The notes beneath the pieces were generated by a model. It had not been told where the DNA came from and searched no databases. It worked only from the letters and a program-made list of their open reading frames with translations. Positions 44,146 to 53,808 of a DNA stretch of 64,000 nt are shown here, piece after piece (position 1 is the first letter of the stretch; each line of letters begins with the position of its first letter). A program made the position numbers and the translations under genes. The stretch covers positions 186,001-250,000 of the forward strand of contig CALODP010000019.1 of NCBI GenBank assembly GCA_942492055.1, read 5' to 3'. Source of the DNA: CALODP01 sp942492055. Its GTDB lineage: Bacteria > Bacteroidota > Ignavibacteria > Ignavibacteriales > Melioribacteraceae.

Positions 44146-47100
44146 CTATTTCACAAGCATCATTTTCTTTGTAGCTACAAAGTTACCAGATTTAATAGTG
44201 TAAATATACATTCCACTTGTAAGTCTGGAAGCATCAAAATTAACTTTGAATGAACCAGCGTTTCTAACTTCATTCAACAATGTAGCAACTTCCTGTCCCA
44301 AGATATCATATACTTTCAATGTTACCATTCCGGATTTAGGAAGTGTGAAATTGATTGTAGTTGTTGGGTTAAATGGGTTAGGATAGTTCTGTGCCAAACT
44401 GTAAGCAGTAGGAACATTACCTTCGATTTCTTCAACATCAAGCGGATCAGCTTTTAATGAATCTGTTGAGAAAGCACCGATACCATTTCCTGTTCCAAGT
44501 GCATAAATAACACCTGTTGTATCAACCATTTTAAAGGCAACATCACCTGTTCCATAATTCTTTGTCTTTCCTAAGGAAGGTGTAACAGCAACTTTGACAG
44601 CTTTTTTACCACCTTCTGTAACATCGATTACGGAAGCATAAGCCAAACCAGCTTCACCGGTTGTACAAGGATTGTATCCTATGATTAATTCAGTATCCTC
44701 TAAATCAACATACTCAATTTTGTTTATTCCTGTTGGTGCAACATCAGCGGAAACAGTATCGATTGCGTTGTATTCAGCATCAAAATGAATCAACTCACCA
44801 CTAAATGATTTTGCCCAAATCGAACCGTCTCTAGCAACCTGAAAGTTCGGGGAGAATTTCTGATTCAAGCCATTAAACTGTACATCTTCGTATTTAAATT
44901 CAAAGCCGTTATCATCGGTATATACTTTAACAGCATTATTTTCACCGGAAGCTTTTCCAGCCCAAATTACAAGACTATTATCTTCAACACTTCCGGAAAC
45001 AGAGAATAGATCACCTAATCTCATACCACCGGCATAATTTAGGATCATTCTTGGTTCTGAGTCTTCATCTTCCCACATATAAATAACAAACTCTTTACCT
45101 GATTGAGCGTCAAGTGTTAAGTTACAAGCGAAAATTTTTCCATCCTCAGATACTTCAACATCATTTAATGGGAATAATCCAACTTGAGACGAAGGAGACT
45201 GTAATTCACCAAGAACTTCACCATTGTTAGCATTCAAGATTATTACTTTAGCACCACTTGATCTTGATACAACATATAATCTCTCATTATCTCCAACCTT
45301 GCCATATGCCAATCCTCTTTCTGTTCCGGCACCAAAGAAACTAGGAAGATTACCATTTGCTTCACTCTGAACCCAGTAGTTCAACAATGTATCCGGCTCA
45401 GGAGGTAATACACCTAAGTCAGCAAAATTTCTTGGAGAAATATAAATACCATCGGTTCTACTGTTTGGAATACCTGTAATGTTAACCTTTGTTTCAGGAA
45501 TTTCAGAACCAATGTAATCTACATTATAAAATGTAGTTCTGAAAACAACAGTATCTACTCCATCAGTCATTGGATAAGTCTTACCATTAGCGTAAACAGT
45601 CCCCGCAACCAAATCTAAAAATTTAGCATTTTCCAAAGTTACCAATTCACCTTCGTAATCTTCAAAGTTTGTCTTGAATTCAGCAAAAGTGATTGTCTGA
45701 GCTTTGATTTCATTTCCTTGTGAAGTAGCAGCACCCGGATCAACAGCGGGAGTAAACTGAATCATTCCACCAAAGGCGGAAACCTTACCAATCATTCCAG
45801 TTATACCATCGTTAATTTCGTAAGCTGTTTTGATAATTTTTGCATCATCATCAACTAGAACAGCAGCACTGCTATCTTGTATATATTTCTGACCTCTAAA
45901 GTCTTGTTGATAAGTCAAAACAACTTCGCCGGTCAATTTGTATAAAGTTTCGTCTTGAGTTCCTGCTCTTAACGCAGCAATATCTTTTACTTCAACAACC
46001 GGAACTACATCGTAGTAAGCGCTATCAACTTCACTTACTTCCATTCCGTCAGCATAAGCGATTGCTTTGAAAACAGTAGTATCAGTCAACTCGATTTCAC
46101 CTTCATAAAGAACTGCTGTTGAAGCGGAAGAAGAATCAGGAGTTGTTGCGTCTGTTGTGTAATAGATCTGAGCACCTGCAGTTGCGGAACTTATTGATAC
46201 AGTTACTTTTCCGTAGAATGTACCTGAAGCAGGAGAAAACTCAGGTGTAGCAACTTGTGAAGGAGGAGTAAACTTGTAGGCAGCAATACCGTTATTGGTA
46301 GCTAACGCAAATACAGTATATGTCCCATCACCATTATCTTTAACTGCGACATCACCGGCACCACTATTACCTGCATCGCCCATTGAAACGGTTGTTCCAA
46401 GAAGATTCGCCCCCGCGAAACTATCAGTAATATCCAAAACTTTAACATTATTTGTTTTTGCTGCATAGTTATAAGCAACCAAATAATTTGCTCCCCCGAT
46501 AGCGAAGGTTTTCATCGAGTGACTGCTCCCGCTTATGCTGGCAGCTGGAATCTCATCGATATATGTACCATCAGCTTTATATCTGGAAGGAGTCATGTTA
46601 AAGGAATTTCCGTACAATTCTGTTCCATCAATACTCGGAATTACAACTGCAAATGTTGAAAGAGCACCAGCACTGAGAGTGATTATTTCAGGTGAGAATG
46701 ATGTTCCGTTATCTGAAGTTGTAAACTTCGCAACTTTTTTATTGCCTTTCGCATCAGTTGCCCATATTGTCAAAGAGTTATCCGCTGCAGCGCCTGTAAC
46801 GGCAAACCGATCACCGAATCTATAAGCCACATCAGCTCTATACTCAATTACAACAGAAGGTTTTGCAAGATCATTATCCCAACGATAAACTTTAAAAACA
46901 CTTCCGGATGCATCTGTTGTAAGGTTACAAGCAAAAATCACCCCGTCATCGCTTACTTCCACATCATTAATAGGATAAGTACCGCCGGCAATACCTTCGG
47001 TATTAAGATTTCCTATTTTCTCTCCAGTAGTTGCATTAATCAAAATAACATCAACTCCGGCAGCACGGCTTGCAACATAAAGTGTATCATTATAATAAGC

Positions 47101-47244
47101 TAAGCCTCTTTCTACAGTAGAGGTAGCTAAGTAATCAGGGTAATTCCCTGCAGTATTAGATTTTTCCCATATTGTAGTAACATTCTGTGCGAATGTTGCA
47201 GCACATAGCAATAGGGAAATCAAAAGGGTAAGTGTTTTTTTCAC
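44146..47244 (-). CDS. Large secreted multidomain protein with T9SS sorting domain
   Basis: 1032 residues with signal peptide ending CAATFAQ. Two similar propeller-like lobes (about 25-330 and about 615-925) share RGLAY, RAAGVDVILINATTGE / RSSGAKVIILNANNGE and LNDVEVSEDGKIFACNLT phrases, as in DUF4623-type proteins. Between them are a chitobiase-like C-terminal repeat (FSPASGTFYGKVTVSISS, about 330-410) and a DUF5689/OB-like domain (about 410-600). A T9SS type A domain with YSLAQNYPNPFNPTTTI ends it. It is a cell-surface or secreted protein; substrate is unknown. Confidence 0.85.
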   Translation of the reverse strand: MKKTLTLLISLLLCAATFAQNVTTIWEKSNTAGNYPDYLATSTVERGLAYYNDTLYVASRAAGVDVILINATTGEKIGNLNTEGIAGGTYPINDVEVSDDGVIFACNLTTDASGSVFKVYRWDNDLAKPSVVIEYRADVAYRFGDRFAVTGAAADNSLTIWATDAKGNKKVAKFTTSDNGTSFSPEIITLSAGALSTFAVVIPSIDGTELYGNSFNMTPSRYKADGTYIDEIPAASISGSSHSMKTFAIGGANYLVAYNYAAKTNNVKVLDITDSFAGANLLGTTVSMGDAGNSGAGDVAVKDNGDGTYTVFALATNNGIAAYKFTPPSQVATPEFSPASGTFYGKVTVSISSATAGAQIYYTTDATTPDSSSASTAVLYEGEIELTDTTVFKAIAYADGMEVSEVDSAYYDVVPVVEVKDIAALRAGTQDETLYKLTGEVVLTYQQDFRGQKYIQDSSAAVLVDDDAKIIKTAYEINDGITGMIGKVSAFGGMIQFTPAVDPGAATSQGNEIKAQTITFAEFKTNFEDYEGELVTLENAKFLDLVAGTVYANGKTYPMTDGVDTVVFRTTFYNVDYIGSEIPETKVNITGIPNSRTDGIYISPRNFADLGVLPPEPDTLLNYWVQSEANGNLPSFFGAGTERGLAYGKVGDNERLYVVSRSSGAKVIILNANNGEVLGELQSPSSQVGLFPLNDVEVSEDGKIFACNLTLDAQSGKEFVIYMWEDEDSEPRMILNYAGGMRLGDLFSVSGSVEDNSLVIWAGKASGENNAVKVYTDDNGFEFKYEDVQFNGLNQKFSPNFQVARDGSIWAKSFSGELIHFDAEYNAIDTVSADVAPTGINKIEYVDLEDTELIIGYNPCTTGEAGLAYASVIDVTEGGKKAVKVAVTPSLGKTKNYGTGDVAFKMVDTTGVIYALGTGNGIGAFSTDSLKADPLDVEEIEGNVPTAYSLAQNYPNPFNPTTTINFTLPKSGMVTLKVYDILGQEVATLLNEVRNAGSFKVNFDASRLTSGMYIYTIKSGNFVATKKMMLVK

Positions 47245-47488
47245 TTCCGACTCCTTTGAATCGTTTTTAAAATAGAATTATTTAAGATAAGGCATCAAGA
47301 CAAAGTTATAAATTTTATGATAATATTAAAAATATTATTCATAGTTTCTTTGCGAATTCTGTTATCTCTCTATAGAAAACTCGCAATTTAACTTTCAGTC
47401 GACAGTTTTTACTTAAAAGCCCATATTACCAAAATAAACATCGACCAAGTTGGGTTGTATATTTCTAAATTGAAACACTTTTTTAAAT

Positions 47489-47518
47489 TTGACAAAATGT
47501 ATAGGGGAATGTTATATT
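47489..47518 (+). promoter_or_regulatory. Candidate sigma-70 promoter
   Basis: TTGACA at 47489-47494 and TATATT at 47513-47518, spaced by 18 bases, upstream of the GT4 gene. Confidence 0.4.
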
Positions 47519-47586
47519 ACTCGAAAGGATTTTCTCACCAATGCCCACCAATAACTAATCAAGTCAATTATTAGTAACCACCGAAA

Positions 47587-47602
47587 TGTGACCCACGTCA
47601 CA
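47587..47602. promoter_or_regulatory. CRP/FNR-type palindrome
   Basis: TGTGACCCACGTCACA is TGTGA-N6-TCACA, the full CRP-type consensus. It lies 77 bases before the GT4 start and about 340 bases before the divergent 1032-residue gene. It sits downstream of the candidate promoter, which would suit repression, or near an undetected promoter. Confidence 0.4.
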
Positions 47603-47678
47603 ATATTGTTCAATTATCTTCTTTAGCTTGGAACATAGAATTTACAAGATAATTTAATAATTAGCAGTGACACAGATC

Positions 47679-48890
47679 ATGAATATTGCGTTAGTACATA
47701 GAAGAGAATGGCCCTCATATAGCCCGTCATCTTGCTTTAGCACTTTTAACGCAAATGCCCTTTCCGGCAAAGGAATTTCTACATCTCTTATAGTTGGAAA
47801 AGGTAACGATTTGTCAGTTGATCAGAATCTAATCGATTTTTACAATATTTATCCGAATAAGAATCTTAATATTTTCCCAATAAACAAGCACAAGAAACTA
47901 TTTTTCTCCAGTAGTTTCCCCTTTTATTGTGCCTCCGTATCGCGGGTGCTGAAAATTCATCGAATTACTCCATTAGATGCAATATTCACCCGCGACGCGG
48001 GATTTTTACCTTATCTTGCATACCTTAAAGCAAAAACGGGCGCAAAATGTTTTTATGAAACCCATAATTTCTTTATGAGCGATGCGACTTCGGGAGATAC
48101 TAAATCGAAAAAACGGACTTGGGAAAAGTACCATAAAATAGAGAAAGAATTTATACCGAAGCTTGATGGAATTGTTTCTCTAATCTCTCCACAAGCTGAT
48201 TTGTACAAAAAGTATTTTCCAAATCAAAACGTTTATTTCGCTAACCCGGGTATAACCAAGATATATCCACCAATAAAAAATGACTTCTCTAAAAAAGTAA
48301 TTGGATACATTGGTGATCTTTCTCCAAGGAGAGACATCGACACTCTGCTAATTGCAGTACAAAAGCTAAAGAAATTCGGTGTAAAGCTTTTAATCATTGG
48401 CGGAAAGCCAAGAGAAATGAATCGAATCAATACAATGATAAAGAAGCTCAATATTGAGGAGACAGTCGAATTAACAGGATGGATCAGTTACAAACAATTG
48501 GAAAAGTATTTGACGAAAATCTCTGTCGGTATTGTCCCGATGAAAAGAACATTCTATAATCAGTACTTAACAGCTCCTATGAAAATATTCGATTATTATT
48601 CCCGTGGAATTCCTGTTGTTGCGGCCGATTTGCCCTCAGCTAGAGAGTTTGTTTCCGAAGGAGAAAACGGTCTTTTCTATACACCGGGAAACGCAGATGA
48701 TCTGGCAATGAAAATTGAATACTTATTTCAATCGGAAATTACTTTGAATGAATTTTCAAATAGAACTTATGAAAAAGCAAAAAAAATGTTATGGTCCGGA
48801 AGGGCTGAGAAACTAACACGTATAATCACACAGACACAAGGCAAAGAGACGGAGAAAGAATCTCTGATAGGAATCTCATCCGTTAATTAG
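47679..48890 (+). CDS. Glycosyltransferase family 4
   Basis: About 403 residues from ATG 47679 (a GTG at 47667 is in frame; neither has an SD). The N-terminal lobe has ALVHRREWPSY and DAIFTRDAGFLPYL; the C-terminal Rossmann lobe has VIGYIGDLSPRRDIDTLL, LLIIGG and the nucleotide-sugar E-x7-E region KIFDYYSRGIPVVAADLPSA. It transfers a sugar to a glycan or lipid acceptor. It is isolated, with its own promoter region and terminator. Confidence 0.85.
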   Translation: MNIALVHRREWPSYSPSSCFSTFNANALSGKGISTSLIVGKGNDLSVDQNLIDFYNIYPNKNLNIFPINKHKKLFFSSSFPFYCASVSRVLKIHRITPLDAIFTRDAGFLPYLAYLKAKTGAKCFYETHNFFMSDATSGDTKSKKRTWEKYHKIEKEFIPKLDGIVSLISPQADLYKKYFPNQNVYFANPGITKIYPPIKNDFSKKVIGYIGDLSPRRDIDTLLIAVQKLKKFGVKLLIIGGKPREMNRINTMIKKLNIEETVELTGWISYKQLEKYLTKISVGIVPMKRTFYNQYLTAPMKIFDYYSRGIPVVAADLPSAREFVSEGENGLFYTPGNADDLAMKIEYLFQSEITLNEFSNRTYEKAKKMLWSGRAEKLTRIITQTQGKETEKESLIGISSVN

Positions 48891-48900
48891 CCAAAATTCA

Positions 48901-48934
48901 AAGGAGCCGTCGCCCCCTCTGACGGCTCCTTCCC
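48901..48934. terminator. Terminator between convergent genes
   Basis: AAGGAGCCGTC at 48901-48911 pairs perfectly with GACGGCTCCTT at 48921-48931. Confidence 0.85.
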
Positions 48935-48944
48935 TCCTAAAAAT

Positions 48945-50642
48945 CTAGATATTCTCGATGTGTTGTAATCTTAAATGTGATATTTCAAAAAACTGCGGAC
49001 CAAGCTTGGAAATTGCATCCTTAACCTCTTGCGCATCCCCGTCAATTCCCAGAACTGCGTATCCTTTGCTCCCTCTTTTCCCCAATTGAAGATCGTTCAC
49101 ATTAATATTCTTTGCGGCAAGAGCGGATAGCAATATTAATAATATCCCAGTTGTGTTTCGATGAACCGAAATCAGCATTTGTTTTGATATTGGAATCGGA
49201 AGATCAACTCCGTCTACTTCCATCAGGTAATATTTGCTCTGCTTATATTTTGGAATATGCATCTTCTCACTATACTCCAAATCTATAAATTTATCTCCGG
49301 CTGTTCCTTTGATAAACTCCACTGCTTCTTTTATCATTTTTTCTTCCCCCGTAAGAGTCAGATTAGCAGTAGCCGTTCCATCTTCGTTGGAATTGAGATA
49401 GGCTGTTTCAACGTTTATTCCTTCCGAAGCTAGAGTATTGAATAATATTGATAATACTCCAGGAAAATCTTTATGAAGAGAAAAAAGGCCTTTCACTCTC
49501 CCCTTGTTGTCCCCAGGAACCCTATCAGTTATTGTTAGGGATTTATTCTCTTTTCTTACTCTTATTGCTTCATAATCTCCGAGAGATTGAGCATCTTTAT
49601 ATATTCCCCGGAAACTTCGAAAATCTCCGCCGAATGAAAACTTCGGAATACTCTTTCCGTTTTTTTTCTCAAATCTTCTATTAATTGCCTCAATTCCCAA
49701 ATTAAGGACATTATATTTTACGACTTCTTTTTGTACGTTTATAAATGGGCGTTTCTCCGGAATACCTTTTGCGAAACTTACATAATGTTTATATTCCGCT
49801 TTCTGAGCAAATTCAATTCCTTCTTTATAACATTTACCATATTCCGCAACCGAGTGAGTATCAGTTCCCAATGCAAGAGGAATATTTAGTTTTACTGCTC
49901 TCTCCAAAATTTCCAGTTCTGGATATATTCCGCAACCTTTCTTTAATCCGGCCAAATTTAGATCCATAGCCAAATTATAATCGCTGATCATTTCAATAAG
50001 CGTTCGCATTCTCCTTGCAAGGATATTGGAGGAAGTATCCAATTCAAGCAATTCTTTCGGCATCGGAACATTGAGCTTCGGAAGATCAATATGTCCGACA
50101 ACATTTATCATATCATGAGATTGATCAACCATCTCTATCATCTCTTCAATGTATGACAACCAGTAATTCTCAATTCCACCTCGAAGCTTTACGAGCTGCT
50201 CTGCCTCCTCCTTTGAACCGTCATACGGAATACCTTCCGGAGAAAAATGAACTGACCCAATCACAAAATCGGCCTTCTGTGCCTGTAATACCTTTGAGCG
50301 ATTCCACTGCAAACCGAGTCCGGTACCCATCCATTCCAACTCAACTCCATACTTGATTTTTATCCTTCCGGAATATTTTTTCTTTAATTCTTTTATGGTG
50401 TTCGGATAATCGAAATAGGCACTGTCACCTCTGATAAACTTAATATCAGTTGCTCTCTCACTTGCGTACCTGAATTTCGTCAATCTGGGAGTATGAATAA
50501 TAAAAGTAATACTCGGATGTCCCATGGAAATAGCTTTTTCTATAATTGTATCTACTTCATCAACTCCGTGTTTTACGTGGTCTCCTAATGTCCCAATATG
50601 TATGCCATGTGTTTCGTAAATAAAGCTTTTCTCTCGATCCAT
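48945..50642 (-). CDS. PHP-domain phosphoesterase with two C-terminal ACT-type domains
   Basis: 565 residues. The first 310 or so form a PHP metallophosphoesterase domain: THGIHIG near the start, VELEWM, IGSVHFSP, VVGHIDLPK and ALGTDTHS carry the metal-binding His/Asp/Glu set of histidinol-phosphatase (HisK) type. Residues about 390-475 (FPGVLSILFNTLASEGINV) and about 490-560 (NTTGILLILLSALAAKNINV, the SerA-like form) are ACT domains. It probably dephosphorylates histidinol phosphate or another phosphorylated amino-acid precursor under feedback control; substrate is not certain. Confidence 0.8.
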   Translation of the reverse strand: MDREKSFIYETHGIHIGTLGDHVKHGVDEVDTIIEKAISMGHPSITFIIHTPRLTKFRYASERATDIKFIRGDSAYFDYPNTIKELKKKYSGRIKIKYGVELEWMGTGLGLQWNRSKVLQAQKADFVIGSVHFSPEGIPYDGSKEEAEQLVKLRGGIENYWLSYIEEMIEMVDQSHDMINVVGHIDLPKLNVPMPKELLELDTSSNILARRMRTLIEMISDYNLAMDLNLAGLKKGCGIYPELEILERAVKLNIPLALGTDTHSVAEYGKCYKEGIEFAQKAEYKHYVSFAKGIPEKRPFINVQKEVVKYNVLNLGIEAINRRFEKKNGKSIPKFSFGGDFRSFRGIYKDAQSLGDYEAIRVRKENKSLTITDRVPGDNKGRVKGLFSLHKDFPGVLSILFNTLASEGINVETAYLNSNEDGTATANLTLTGEEKMIKEAVEFIKGTAGDKFIDLEYSEKMHIPKYKQSKYYLMEVDGVDLPIPISKQMLISVHRNTTGILLILLSALAAKNINVNDLQLGKRGSKGYAVLGIDGDAQEVKDAISKLGPQFFEISHLRLQHIENI

Positions 50643-50840
50643 TTTTCTTCCGTATCTCAGTAATTAACAATTTGTTGGAATTTTTTGAGCCCAAATATAC
50701 ACTATTATCATTGAGCCGCAATTCTTTTATTCCCCTTTCGAGCAAATATCCATGAATTTATGCATAACAAATTTACAAAAGGCTATTGTATTATGCACAT
50801 ATGTTCATTATCTTTCGAAGAAAAAACAGAGAATCTAATA

Positions 50841-51293
50841 ATGCCACGACCAACGAAGGAAAGAATAGTTCATCATCCCCCGCTTTTCGATAATTTCAAG
50901 CCGATCGGAATTCAGGCAAATTTCTTGGAAGAAATTCACATCAGTCTTGATGAATATGAAGCGATTAGATTAGCCGATCATCTCGGGCAAGATCATTCGG
51001 AAGCAGCAGATGCTATGGGAATTTCCAGACCCACTTTTTCCAGACTTGTAGAAAAGGCTAGAAATAAGATTGCCGACTTCCTAATCAATGGTAAAATATT
51101 GAAAATAGACGGCGGCTCGATTCATTTCAAAGGAAATCTCTTCAAGTGTAGCAAATGCGGAACCATTTTCGAAAGTGATATCGAATCTCTAGTCTCCAAA
51201 TGTGAAAAATGCGGCTCGGAAGATCTTATCAATCTCGCGGGTGGCTTTGGCCATGGAAAATGCTGCGGTAAACATCGCAGAAGGAGGTTATAA
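50841..51293 (+). CDS. DUF134 family putative regulator with zinc ribbon
   Basis: 150 residues from ATG 50841; 27 further codons upstream lack family similarity. It starts MPRPTKERIVHHPP, as do DUF134 proteins, has a helix-turn-helix with HSEAADAMGISRPTFSRLV, and ends in a zinc ribbon with CSKCGTIFE and KCEKCGSED, then GGFGHGKCCG. DUF134 proteins often begin clusters with NifX-like and Mrp-like genes, as here. The next gene's ATG overlaps its stop by one base. Confidence 0.85.
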   Translation: MPRPTKERIVHHPPLFDNFKPIGIQANFLEEIHISLDEYEAIRLADHLGQDHSEAADAMGISRPTFSRLVEKARNKIADFLINGKILKIDGGSIHFKGNLFKCSKCGTIFESDIESLVSKCEKCGSEDLINLAGGFGHGKCCGKHRRRRL

Positions 51294-51685
51294 TGCAACA
51301 AGATAACAATTTCAATCGTCCACTTCGAAGAAGAGATGGTAGTTGCCAAACTAATGCTAACTTCCCTCAAGGAGGAAGAGCATGTCAAGGATCCCGACAA
51401 AATCCGGGGCAGGGGCAAGGACTTGGAAGAGGCTTAGGTAGAGGACTCGGCCAAGGACGTGGAATGGGTAGAGGAATGGGAGTAAACTCAAACTTCACTC
51501 AAGGAAGAGGAATGGGGAACTCTCAGAATGCCATCCAAGGATTTGGCAACGGACAACGAAGAAATTTCTTCGGTCGAATGTGCAATAATATTCGCGGGCT
51601 ATTTTCAAGAAATCGTTTTCGTGGAAATATGAATCAAAATAATTATTCCAATAAACCGATTTCTCAGAATCCTCAAGCTAAGTAG
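51293..51685 (+). CDS. Gly/Arg/Gln-rich low-complexity protein (DUF5320-like)
   Basis: 130 residues, opening MQQDNNFNRPLRRRDGSCQT and followed by a GQGLGRGLGRGLGQGRGMGR tract, then a basic FFGRMCNNIRGLFSRNR segment and an Asn-rich tail. Short Gly/Arg-rich proteins with two or so Cys are regular neighbours of the Fe-S MinD-like ATPases; I recall DUF5320 for these. It could bind metal or nucleic acid through its basic tract; function is unknown. It may be disordered. Confidence 0.65.
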   Translation: MQQDNNFNRPLRRRDGSCQTNANFPQGGRACQGSRQNPGQGQGLGRGLGRGLGQGRGMGRGMGVNSNFTQGRGMGNSQNAIQGFGNGQRRNFFGRMCNNIRGLFSRNRFRGNMNQNNYSNKPISQNPQAK

Positions 51686-51704
51686 GGAGTAAATAAAACA
51701 TATA

Positions 51705-52568
51705 ATGATAAAAATTGCGATAGCCAGCGGTAAAGGTGGAACCGGGAAAACAACGATATCCACTAATCTGGCATATTATTTAAGTGAAAAGAGCAATGGA
51801 AAGATAATTCTTGCTGACCTTGACGTTGAGGAACCAAACAGTGGTCTTTTTATTAAAGGAACTTTGCAAAATGAATTGATTCAGTACAAAGAGGTACCGA
51901 ACTGGCAAGAAGAAAACTGCTCTCTTTGCGGTAAGTGCCAAGAATTATGCAACTTCAACGCGATAATAAGAATCGGCAGTATTATTTCCGTATTTCCGGA
52001 AATGTGCCACAGTTGTTATGCGTGCTCGGAATTATGTCCTAATAACGCGTTACCGATGACTCAATACAGAATAGGAGTAACAACACATTTCCATACTACA
52101 AATCTTGATTTTGTAGAAGGGAAAATGGATATCGGACAAGAAATGGCTGTTCCGCTTATTTCCAAAACAAAAAAATATATAGAATCCATCTCCTCCGATA
52201 ACGCTATTACTATTATGGATTCACCTCCCGGAACATCTTGTCCGGTAATTGAAACAACCAAAGACGCGGATCTTGTGTTTTTGGTTACCGAACCTACCCC
52301 CTTTGGTCTGCATGATCTGCAACTTGCCGTGGAAACCATGAGAAAAATGGGGAAAGAATTCTATGTAATAGTTAACAGACATGGAATAGGCTCGGATGAT
52401 GTTTTACAATATTGTAAAAAGGAAAAGATAGAAGTAATTGCGAAAATACCAAACAGTAAGAATATTGCCATGGAATACTCCTCCGGAAATCTCGTCTTCA
52501 ATAATGAGCTCGTATTACCGGAATTGAAAAAAATTGAAGAGATTATCATGAGGAGGTATAATGACTAA
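51705..52568 (+). CDS. MinD/Mrp-like ATPase with ferredoxin insert (1)
   Basis: 287 residues. The deviant Walker A motif is ASGKGGTGKTTISTNLAYYL. A two-[4Fe-4S] ferredoxin insert at about 65-110 has CSLCGKCQELC and CHSCYACSELCP. The DSPPGTSCPV switch follows. Such paired ATPases are thought to act in Fe-S or metal-cofactor handling, but the role is unproven. Its stop overlaps the next start by eight bases, with GGAGG inside its own end. Confidence 0.88.
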   Translation: MIKIAIASGKGGTGKTTISTNLAYYLSEKSNGKIILADLDVEEPNSGLFIKGTLQNELIQYKEVPNWQEENCSLCGKCQELCNFNAIIRIGSIISVFPEMCHSCYACSELCPNNALPMTQYRIGVTTHFHTTNLDFVEGKMDIGQEMAVPLISKTKKYIESISSDNAITIMDSPPGTSCPVIETTKDADLVFLVTEPTPFGLHDLQLAVETMRKMGKEFYVIVNRHGIGSDDVLQYCKKEKIEVIAKIPNSKNIAMEYSSGNLVFNNELVLPELKKIEEIIMRRYND

Positions 52569-53448
52569 CGTAAAAGAATTGGTAATAATATCGGGTAAAG
52601 GTGGAACGGGAAAAACATCTTTAACCGCTTCCTTCGGATATCTCAATTCACAAACAGCTATCATGGCCGATTGTGATGTTGACGCGGCTGATATGCACTT
52701 ATTAACAGAACCAAAAGTACTATCTACCGAAAAATTTTATAGCGGTTTCTTCCCTTCTGTTAATCATGCCGAATGTAGGCTTTGTGGAAAATGCGCAAAA
52801 GTATGTCGATTCGATGCGATTACAATCGATAAGGAAGTTGCAATAAATCCTATCGATTGCGAAGGATGCGGATATTGTGCGGCAGTTTGTCCAGCACACG
52901 CTATTGCCATGGAGGATAATTACACCGGTAATTTATATGTTTCCGATTCCCGATTCGGAAATAAACTTGTTCACGCTCGTCTCGGAATAGCAGCCGAGAA
53001 TTCCGGGAAACTTGTCGCCAAAGTTAAAGCAACGGCGAAAAATCTCGCAACAGAGTCTAATACTGAGCTTATCATTGTTGACGGATCCCCGGGAATAGGT
53101 TGCCCTGTAATTAGTTCTTTATCCGGCGCAAGTTACGTAGTGATTGTAACTGAAGCGACTGTTTCGGGATTAAATGATCTGAAAAGAGTTTCCGAATTGG
53201 CAAAAAAATTCGGAATCAAAACCGGCTGTATTATTAATAAAGCGGATCTCAATACTGACCGCTGTTTTGAGATAGAGAAATTTGTGACGGAGAACGGAAT
53301 GGATCTTTTGGGCGCAATTCCTTACGACGATACTTTTACAAAAGCTCTGACCAACGGAAAAACTATCGTTGAATTTTCGGAAAACGGATTAGCCGAAAAA
53401 GTAAAGAATATTTGGAATAATATAGAACATAAACTAAAGGAAGCATAG
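52561..53448 (+). CDS. MinD/Mrp-like ATPase with ferredoxin insert (2)
   Basis: 295 residues, a paralog of the preceding protein: Walker A SGKGGTGKTSLTASFGYL, ferredoxin insert CRLCGKCAKVC ... CEGCGYCAAVCP (about 65-115) and DGSPGIGCPV. The two are likely to work as a heterodimer. AGGAGG lies six bases before the ATG. It precedes a NifX-like gene by three bases. Confidence 0.88.
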   Translation: MTNVKELVIISGKGGTGKTSLTASFGYLNSQTAIMADCDVDAADMHLLTEPKVLSTEKFYSGFFPSVNHAECRLCGKCAKVCRFDAITIDKEVAINPIDCEGCGYCAAVCPAHAIAMEDNYTGNLYVSDSRFGNKLVHARLGIAAENSGKLVAKVKATAKNLATESNTELIIVDGSPGIGCPVISSLSGASYVVIVTEATVSGLNDLKRVSELAKKFGIKTGCIINKADLNTDRCFEIEKFVTENGMDLLGAIPYDDTFTKALTNGKTIVEFSENGLAEKVKNIWNNIEHKLKEA

Positions 53449-53451
53449 AAA

Positions 53452-53796
53452 ATGAAAATACTATTAACTGTACAGGGAAATGATTGGAATTCCCCGATGG
53501 ATCCACGATTCGGAAGAGCAAAAGGCTTTTTAATTTATGACGAAGCCAACGAATCATTAAACTATGTTGATAACGAAGCTAATATGAACGCCGCGCAGGG
53601 AGCCGGAATTCAAACAGCTCAACGAGCCTTGGAAATCAAACCGGATGTTATTATTACCGGAAATGGCCCGGGAGGGAAAGCAGCCGCAGTACTAAAAAAC
53701 GGCACCATTAAAATTTACGCCGGAGCTGAAGGAATTACCGCAAAAGAAGCTTATGATGCTTATAAAGAGGACAAGCTACAAGAATTTTATATCTAA
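53452..53796 (+). CDS. NifX/NifB-type cofactor-binding domain protein (1)
   Basis: A 114-residue protein of the dinitrogenase iron-molybdenum cofactor biosynthesis family: NSPMDPRFGRAKGFLIYDEA at the start, IQTAQRALEIKPDVIITGNG and GAEGITAKEAYDAY near the end. No nitrogenase genes are in the window, so it probably works with the two ATPases in handling an Fe-S or Mo cluster. Confidence 0.87.
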   Translation: MKILLTVQGNDWNSPMDPRFGRAKGFLIYDEANESLNYVDNEANMNAAQGAGIQTAQRALEIKPDVIITGNGPGGKAAAVLKNGTIKIYAGAEGITAKEAYDAYKEDKLQEFYI

Positions 53797-53808
53797 TAAC
53801 GAGATTTA

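Noticed and set aside
47281..47660. Hidden gene in the gap before the GT4 gene
   Set aside because: Only a candidate promoter and a CRP-type palindrome are visible; frames are short and unsupported.
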